Shown here in pieces: positions 35,940 through 41,806 of a stretch of 41,806 bases of DNA. Positions within the stretch are counted from its first letter, which is position 1. Each line of letters begins with the position of its first letter. The DNA is from Welwitschia mirabilis. Its lineage: Eukaryota; Gnetophyta; Gnetopsida; Welwitschiales. The stretch is from assembly GCA_051453625.1 (NCBI GenBank), contig JBOZIK010000001.1, positions 190,039,189 to 190,080,994 on the forward strand, written 5' to 3'. Position numbers and translations under genes: made by a program. A model generated the notes under the pieces. The model did not search any database, was not told the origin of the DNA, and worked only from the letters and a program-made list of their open reading frames with translations.

Positions 35940-36039
35940 NNNNNNNNNNNNNNNNNNNNNNNNNNNNNNNNNNNNNNNNNNNNNNNNNNNNNNNNNNNNN
36001 NNNNNNNNNNNNNNNNNNNNNNNNNNNNNNNNNNNNNNN
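35940..36039. other. 100-N assembly gap with near-identical flanks
   Basis: AAGCAATGAGCACTGCGCAA … TTTTCCAAA before the gap recurs after it with one difference. It is probably an unmerged overlap of contig ends. Confidence 0.9.
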
Positions 36040-36882
36040 AAGCAATGAGCAATGCGCAATGAGCGTTTTCCAAACATATTATTATATGGCCATGGCGAGA
36101 TGGCGTGCATGATGGACACGCTCTCTCACATGATATCATGGCCTGGCACTGCCACGGAGTAAAAAAATTACGCGTAAGTGCTTTCTGTTGTTGCTCACTT
36201 TGTATTTTATGGGCATTGGGCAGTGACCCACTTTTTAATACATCTGCTTATCTGCACTGCACCTAATCTGCAGCAGCAGCCGAAGCGACAACATGACCGA
36301 CCGCAATTCCCCAAGGCCACAGCTACTGTATATATATGTTACTACTACTACGCGTTACCACAATAGTAAAATATAGGCATCTGCGTCTTGCCGGACTCGG
36401 ACGATGCGCTGTGCCAACCACTTCGAGACGGCGGGTCCCACGTCATTACGCGCAACTTCCCCAGATTGGCGTACCAACTCGCCGTACAGTGCCAACAAAA
36501 GTGCAACGCACTGTCCGTTCGGAGAAGCGCCCCGCGCGCTTGATTGGCCGTTTGCTGGCCCGTGCTGGTGCTGCTTTCGCAACTGTTATGGCTGACGCGG
36601 ATTTAGTTTCAGTCTGACAGTATTACCATGCAAAACTTGAATAATGTCATGTTGTCGGTCGGATTAGGGTGTGAAGGTGGCAACTCTAATCTGTCGACCG
36701 AATCGTCGTCCATCTTCAATGAATTCTCTCTCGATTTCGTCTACAGACATGTGAGTCTTGTGTTGGATGCCCATGCTTTCCGCAGGCTTCCACGACTCTC
36801 TGGCAGTGTTTACGAAGACTTTTCAATGGAGGTCGAGTTCTGTGGAATATAAAAATCCGAAAAGGCTGGTGGTTTGGTGGGT

Positions 36883-36889
36883 GGTAGGT
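36883..36889 (-). promoter_or_regulatory. AC-element-like MYB site 3' of the MYB gene
   Basis: The minus strand reads ACCTACC, the AC-I element bound by phenylpropanoid R2R3-MYBs, within a longer ACC-rich run (CACCTACCACCCACC). It is about 550 bp beyond the stop codon of the MYB gene. Function is only inferred from the motif. Confidence 0.3.
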
Positions 36890-37436
36890 GTCGATTGTGT
36901 AACTGCCATACATGGGTGACATAAATTTCATCCATCTACTCTTTTGTTTTTATTGCCAGAGTCTCCCTCTGATTATGACCGCCATGCATGATGCCCTCCG
37001 TTGTCCGCCTTCCCCCTTTCTTTCCCCACTTTTTTGAAATCCGATGTCCCCCCACCCACACTCACTCGTTCATTCATTAACAGAATCATGGCTTTGTTTT
37101 GTCCATTTCTCAGTCAGTTGACGTTTCAAACGAGATCTGACTCACAAGAAAAGCCGCGGACGGACACCGCGACTGACTTCCGTCTTCTTCAAACATAAAC
37201 CGAGCGACGACCACTATAAGTTCTGCAACGAGAATTCATTGATCTAGATTAACAGTGATTGAGATGCAGTTAAGGTTAGAATCCTAAAATTGAAAAGGCC
37301 GTCTAAGGTTGGTTTATGACTTGTTCTGCTAATTTCACTGATAAAATTTGCAACCCAGAATCAAAAAGCAGCTTGTTAACGTGGACCAAAAGCATGATTA
37401 TCTGAGTATTACAAGAACGGGGTACATGAAAATTGA

Positions 37437-37787
37437 CTATTTGAAAAGTGGCTTATTGAGGGAACTGCTGCAGCAACTCCGGCTGCCCAATGTCTGGAGG
37501 CCGATGTGGCAACAGATGTCGAGCGTCTCGTGACTTACACCATTGTTGTTGCTCGCATGCTTAGATTCATGTGAATCAGCAAGGCGATTCTCTGGATATG
37601 AATGTTGGGGATCATAAGAAGCCATGGAAGGTAAAGTGATGGACAACTCGAGATCAATGTCGTCACGGTAATGAACGAATGACGACGAAGTTGCTGCATT
37701 CTGCGTCTTCATCATTCCACTCTCCTCACACACCGCGGTGCAACAACTCACGCCAATATTCGCCGCTGTGAAAGTGATATTCTGGCT

Positions 37788-37818
<31 letters not shown>

Positions 37819-38546
37819 TGCTGTTGATTGAAGAAATCCGTGAACTGAGTTTCGGACACCTTGCATCGCTTCGCAGAAGACGAGGAGGAGGAGGAGGAAG
37901 AGCCGTAAGAAGTGTTGGAAGTGGCCACCACTGGTGTTTCCGTCACTGTTGGAATAGGCATGTGCGTCTGCGGATCGATTCCTCTCTCCAACAACTTCCT
38001 CTTTATATGCGAATTCCAGTAATTCTTAATTTCGTTATCAGTTCTGCCTGGCAGCTTGCTCGCTATCGTAGACCACCTGAAAAATCCAACATCAGTACCA
38101 AAACAGAATTTCCGCTGCCATCTTTTTCTGAAGGTATGCAAACACTGAATGTCAAAAGAAGAGAGACGAGAGACAAGTCATGGTTCTCACTTGTTTCCGA
38201 GGAAAGAATGGAGCTTGATAATAAGATCGTCTTCTTCGGGGGTGAAGTTTCCCCGTTTTAAATCGGGACGAAGGTAATTTATCCATCGCAGCCTGCAACT
38301 CTTGCCACACCGCTGCAAACCTATAAACAAATATCCAATCGCAGACAAAGCCATCATTACGAAGGGCTTCAGAATTTAAAGAAAGCAAACAAAGAAAAAA
38401 GAGAGAATAATACCAGCAGCTTTGGGAAGAGAACGCCAACAGCCTTCGCCGTGGGCCTGAATATAAGCAATCAGGGCTTCGTCTTCCTCTTTGCTCCACG
38501 CCCCTTTGTTTGTGTGCGCCTTTTCGCAGCACGGAGATCTCCCCAT
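37437..38546 (-). CDS. R2R3-MYB transcription factor, subgroup-4 type (probable repressor)
   Basis: Three exons on the minus strand: 38546-38414 (133 nt), 38320-38191 (130 nt) and 38076-37437 (640 nt), with GT-AG introns of 93 and 114 nt, giving 300 residues. Exon 1 starts [17 protein letters not shown], the typical start of AtMYB4-like proteins. R2 (about 14-62) has its tryptophans at 17, 37 and 57; R3 (about 67-113) has F70, W89 and W108. [16 protein letters not shown] (114-129) is the subgroup-4 C1 motif. DLELSITLP (229-237) is an EAR-like repression motif. [15 protein letters not shown] near the end resembles the subgroup's zinc-finger-like motif. There is a 9-Ser run (147-155) and a 13-Gln run (172-184). 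It probably represses phenylpropanoid or flavonoid genes in the nucleus. The bHLH-binding motif is altered (see findings). No clear TATA box was seen upstream; the 5' leader is GA-rich. Identity is by eye against the family. Confidence 0.95.
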
Positions 38547-38608
38547 TTCTTTGTTTCTCTCTTTTTTTCTTCTCTCGTCTTCTTCGCGTCGCTACTCAGA
38601 CGATGATG

Positions 38609-38620
38609 TTACAAGTCCAT
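38609..38620 (-). promoter_or_regulatory. Three-codon upstream ORF in the MYB leader
   Basis: ATG-GAC-TTG-TAA lies 62 bases before the MYB start codon (38546), on the same strand. It is relevant only if transcription starts upstream of 38620, which the sequence alone does not show. Confidence 0.4.
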
Positions 38621-38967
38621 CACACAATCAGCTCTTCTGTTCTGCTCCGCTCACTCCTTCTCTATGCTTTTCCCGAAATATGGCGCGGCCTAATCCTCTG
38701 TCTCTCTGTCTCTCTGTTGAATGAAATACTGAAATGGATGAAGCGAAAATGAATGAGGTTATGTTTTCAGGGCACTGGCAGTTGAGTGAATGATGAAAGC
38801 GAGCGAATGGATCTTGTCCTCCTTTACAAAACACACGCCTCACGGGGGCCGTTCGATCGTCATGATAATGGACATCAAACAACACTGTATATTCATCATC
38901 ATCATAATCATGCTATGTAAGGCATTATCCAAATTTCCCAAAAATTAAATATAAGAGACAAACTCTA

Positions 38968-38977
38968 NNNNNNNNNN
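38968..38977. other. 10-N assembly gap
   Basis: Unknown bases directly before a trinucleotide microsatellite, a common place for assembly breaks. Confidence 0.9.
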
Positions 38978-39032
38978 ATGATGATAATGATGGTAATGGG
39001 AATGAAAACGATGATGATGATGATGATGATGA
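38978..39032. repeat. ATG/GAT trinucleotide microsatellite
   Basis: An imperfect start (ATGATGATAATGATGG) leads into about eight perfect GAT units. It lies about 430 bp upstream of the MYB start. The His-rich minus-strand frame through it is an artefact of the repeat. Confidence 0.85.
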
Positions 39033-39181
39033 TAGGGTAAAATATAATGAGAAAAATGTGTTAAAAAATGGATAAGTATGTGCGTGGGCGTTGGTTGGTT
39101 GCCCTGGCGGCGATGAAAGTCCTGCGCACCACCCAAAACATTAGTAGTTGGTTTTGGGTGAGTGTTTTGGCAATAACTCAC

Positions 39182-39357
39182 ATGGGGTTGCCTGCTTGAT
39201 TAATTGTTGAGTCTTCAAGTGAGTCAAACGTATAGAGAGAGACGGGAGCAAATCCAACATCGCCTGATGTCTGGAAATGGTAGTAAATATTAAAAGCGTC
39301 AGGGTTGGTACCAACCAAATCATTATTAAAGTTGTTGATCCAATTTGGTGACGCCAT
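39182..39357 (-). CDS. Possible first exon of an unidentified gene
   Basis: A minus-strand frame starts ATGGCG (39357-39352) in good plant start context and runs 58 codons plus two bases to a consensus donor, AT|GTGAGT, at 39182/39181. The peptide begins MASPNWINNFNNDLVG and continues with ordinary, non-repetitive composition (FNIYYHFQTSGDVGFAPV), unlike the surrounding AT-rich noise. I do not recognise the family. A possible acceptor (GTGCGCAG, near 39119) would lead to a stop after about 20 codons, so no convincing second exon is visible before the MYB gene. It may be a gene fragment, or chance. Confidence 0.3.
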
Positions 39358-39434
39358 AAACTCTTTTTCTCTTTTTCCCGTAGAACACATCGTTGTTTAG
39401 CACCTTTTTTCATATGCAATTTCAAAATAATCAT

Positions 39435-39998
39435 TTTTTAATGCAGTTTCGCGATGGGTGGCCCCCTCATAAAGTCGAGGAGTTCAACTTTGTCGCTTTT
39501 ATGGAAGTGCGACTTGGTTGGGGGAATCTAAATGTGGCTATTTCAAATTTCATAGCTCACATAAAAATTGTAAAAAGTGAACAAAAAAGTCTTATATGTG
39601 TTACCTACATTTCTCTTTATTTTATATTTCTTCTTTTTCATTTTGTAGATCAATTCCCAAGTTGATAGAATGTTATAATCTAAATTAAGAAAACATTTGG
39701 CTAGACACCTTAATCCAATTGGTTTATTTTTTTTTTAAAATATCTTTTGAGTGGTTAAGATTTACATTAATAAAATACAGTTTATATGTGATTAAGATTT
39801 TTGATGAAATGCTATTATTAGGAAGAAAACCTCTAAATTTCCCCTAGATTTCTAATCAGTCACTCATTTTCTTCCTTTATCTAAACGAATCATGTGTGTT
39901 ACTATGAGGCATTTTACTTTTTTGTGATGAAAGCATTTATGTTATTATAGAAGAGTCATATTGAAATTAGCTATAACCTAGTAAGTGATTTGTCTAAT
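39435..39998. other. AT-rich stretch with no recognisable gene
   Basis: An open frame of 90 codons at 39393-39665 has no recognisable features and is probably chance. Confidence 0.4.
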
Positions 39999-39999
39999 A

Positions 40000-40036
40000 G
40001 GGTGGGGTGGGGAGTGATGGTGGGGTTATACCCCAC
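40000..40036. other. G-rich tract overlapping a perfect hairpin
   Basis: GGGTGGGGTGGGG … GGTGGGG gives four G-tracts on the plus strand, compatible with a G-quadruplex. The last tract also forms a 6-bp perfect stem, GTGGGG-TTATA-CCCCAC (40020-40036). It stands 7 bases before the LINE-like frame. Confidence 0.5.
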
Positions 40037-40042
40037 ATACGC

Positions 40043-40640
40043 ATGATTATGTATTCTTGGAATGTTCAAGGGCTCATAGATAGCTTATAGAGAAAAAGAC
40101 TTAGGGATTCCATTAAGCAATGTCCCTTATCTCTTGATTTTCTATTTGTTAGAGGAGGTGAAAATCTTTGAAGATGAAAGGACTTTAGTAGGGAAGTTAT
40201 TTATTTAAAAAAATAGTATCACAATTACCGTAAAACATTATACTAGTAAAGGTAATTCTTCTATCATTCTTCATCGACATTGAAACTCTAAAGGAGTTCA
40301 AAATGATAATAATTCTCAAAAGAAAATGTAGTTGGTTGCTTATTTATTCTTAGCATGGAGTGTTAGGAATCTATTCCATTTAAGTTCCAAATGAAGTTTT
40401 TGAAAAATCCACGTTGTTCTTAGAGTCAGCCTTTTCTTTTCTAAATATTTCTTCAATCCTTGAAAGAGATTTTAAGATGACAGAGAATTTGCTTGGTAAG
40501 ATTAGAGGCTTTCATTTTCATATGGATTTTTTAGAAAAAAGTTCTTGATCTTTTCTTCAAAAGTGGTTTTGTCTATTGATTAACTTTAGTAATGTTAGTC
40601 CTCTCCTTAAGGATTTTCTTTTGCTTGATCAAAATTTCAA
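40043..40640 (+). pseudogene. LINE (L1-like) endonuclease relic
   Basis: From ATG at 40043 the frame reads MYSWNVQGLIDSL, a stop, then RKRLRDSIKQCPLSLDFLF, matching the start of plant L1-type ORF2 endonuclease (SWNVRGLNNPxKRxxVRxLL … PDIxFLQETK). Near 40475 KMTENLLGKIRGFHFHMDFL corresponds to the DFN-containing block of the same domain (GDFNM), with the D and N region altered. Several stops and shifts are present. Such endonucleases nick target DNA to prime reverse transcription. This copy is inactive and no RT could be read downstream. Confidence 0.55.
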
Positions 40641-41101
40641 TTAGGATGCACTTGTATATCCAATGTCTTGATATATTTTATTCTATTTCTTTCTAAAATT
40701 AGAATGCTTTAGTTAGAGTTTACAATGATTGCTTATAATTAGATAATTATGTCATTCATTTACAAACTAACTTTAGGCATGTAGCTAACCTAAATCATTC
40801 TTTCTTTAGATTACATGGAAATGCATATACTTTTAAATTAGGTAAAGCTGCTTTGCATATTTTATGAAACATAAAGCCTCATCAAGGTGGTAGTTTTAAA
40901 TGGATTGCATGATGAGTCTATCCCTTGCGTCATATGTAAAATCCTTCTACACATGTTCATAAATAGATGGTTGCTAAAGAAAGAAAAGTATATTCATACA
41001 TTTAATAATGTATGTTATCAGTTTATGGTGCTCTAAAACAAGATCCTTTTTAATCATCATTTTCATAAGGAGTTTTTGGAAATTAAGAATTTTGTTTATG
41101 G
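40641..41101. other. AT-rich stretch, possible further LINE sequence
   Basis: It may continue the LINE relic but no domain can be read. Confidence 0.3.
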
Positions 41102-41353
41102 TACTGCAACAATGCCTTAAAAATATAAGACCAAGACATCCTTAGCTCCTTGCAACACCAATTGATACAATAATCTCTGGATATAGATGAATATCACCAT
41201 TTACTATAACAATGCATCAAAAGCATAAGATCCATACATTCTTAGCTCCATGTAATACCAATTGCTATAATAATCCCTTATTACATATGAATATCACCAA
41301 TTACTATAACAATGCATCAAAAGTATAAAAACAATACATCCTTATCTCCATGT
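41102..41353. repeat. 100-bp tandem repeat, about 2.5 copies
   Basis: TACTGCAACAATGCC (41102), TACTATAACAATGCA (41202) and TACTATAACAATGCA (41302) start copies spaced exactly 100 bp apart. Shared landmarks in each copy are a CTTAGCTCC-like word and, in the full copies, GAATATCACCA. The third copy stops at about 41353. Copies 2 and 3 are more alike than copy 1. Confidence 0.88.
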
Positions 41354-41806
41354 TTCAAAGGACTAGCTTCCTAGTTAGAAGGGTTGAAGTGGCTATGAAT
41401 TTTTATAAGTATAGATATTAAATAGAATAAATCAAGTCCAAGTCAATATGTTTTCTCCACAAGGAGGGTATTGCGTTATGGAGCTAATAGGTGTAGGAAT
41501 ACCATCATTCAAGTGTATACCTTATAAAATAATATTTTCATTTATGCTTATGAACATATTAAAATTTTTCTTAAAATATATTGTATGGTTATTTGATATA
41601 TAATTCTTACTCGCAAGTCAATATAGATTATCCTTTCAAAGTTTGCCTTCTACATCTAATGCTCAACATGTTACTTTTGGGCATTGGTAATACATTCAAG
41701 TTAACCTAAAAAATAATATAAAAGTTATATTTTTAGAAATTTAGGCTCTTTATATAATGTCATAGGTAAAATATAATAAATAATTAATGTTAAAGAGGGG
41801 TTATTG
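41354..41806. other. AT-rich stretch with no recognisable gene
   Basis: No coding, RNA or repeat signal that I can support up to the window end. Confidence 0.4.

Larger units (their letters stand above)
35500..37200. other. GC-rich island with promoter-like motifs, no convincing gene
   Basis: Base composition changes sharply from the AT-rich flanks. The island contains GGGCCC sites at 35574 and 35601, two CACGTCA boxes (35611 and 36439), a TATA box at 35815, a 7-bp tandem repeat, and two gaps (35652-35674 and 35940-36039). Open frames up to about 90 codons exist on both strands but none reads like a known protein. It could be an orphan promoter, a non-coding RNA gene or the remnant of a gene cut off by transposons. 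Confidence 0.5.

Noticed and set aside
36336-36617. Arg/Ala-rich frames on both strands in the GC-rich island
   Set aside because: Overlapping frames on both strands are expected in GC-rich DNA, and none matches a known protein.
36628-36852. Plus-strand frame of 74 codons ending before AAAAATCCG
   Set aside because: Composition is plausible, but there is no recognised domain and no splice or homology support.
37815-38261. Plus-strand open frame of 148 codons opposite the MYB gene
   Set aside because: It is antisense to well-supported MYB exons, and its Gly/Arg-rich part is the reverse of the Ser run.
38945-39181. His-rich minus-strand frame
   Set aside because: The His run is the translation of a GAT/ATG microsatellite, and the frame crosses a gap.
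39393-39665. Plus-strand frame of 90 codons
   Set aside because: Low-complexity hydrophobic end, no motif, and AT-rich non-coding surroundings.

Overview
This looks like nuclear DNA of a flowering plant. It is very AT-rich, has spliced coding sequence with plant GT-AG introns, and carries an R2R3-MYB gene with the classic 133/130-nt first and second exons. Most of it is decayed Ty3/gypsy retrotransposon sequence. I cannot name the species. Nine runs of N mark assembly gaps.

Layout. 1-8.2 kb: LTR-like DNA with degenerate short repeats, then a plus-strand Athila-like Ty3/gypsy relic (element A) with gag, protease, RT, RNase H and integrase, full of stops. 8.2-12.7 kb: non-coding AT-rich DNA around a broken ORF resembling the 'putative plant transposon protein' family, followed by a possible PPT/LTR start. 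13-15.1 kb: a minus-strand LTR/primer-binding-site region (element B) with 16-bp and 13-bp minisatellites. 16.6-18.6 kb: a plus-strand chromovirus-like pol relic (element D). 21.8-30.1 kb: a minus-strand Athila/Tat-like relic (element E), split inside its protease by element C. Element C (23956-29826) is bounded by a recognisable pair of about 1335-bp LTRs. It keeps a PBS, PPT, part of gag and a protease but has no RT or integrase. 30.1-35.5 kb: AT-rich DNA with no recognisable gene.

35.5-37.2 kb is a sharply more GC-rich, low-copy-looking island with promoter-like motifs but no convincing gene. 37437-38546 (minus strand) is the one intact gene, a 300-residue subgroup-4-type R2R3-MYB, probably a repressor. 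At 39182-39357 there is a possible lone first exon on the same strand. From 40.0 kb on there is a LINE-like endonuclease relic and a 100-bp tandem repeat.

Only the MYB gene appears functional. The transposon relics explain nearly all other protein-like signals. Their in-frame stops and lost catalytic aspartates are mostly of the C-to-T / G-to-A kind, as expected for methylated DNA decaying over time. I found no convincing new biological system. The items most worth checking are the altered bHLH-binding motif in the MYB protein, the orphan GC-rich island, the nested insertion, and the duplicated flanks of the 100-N gaps.
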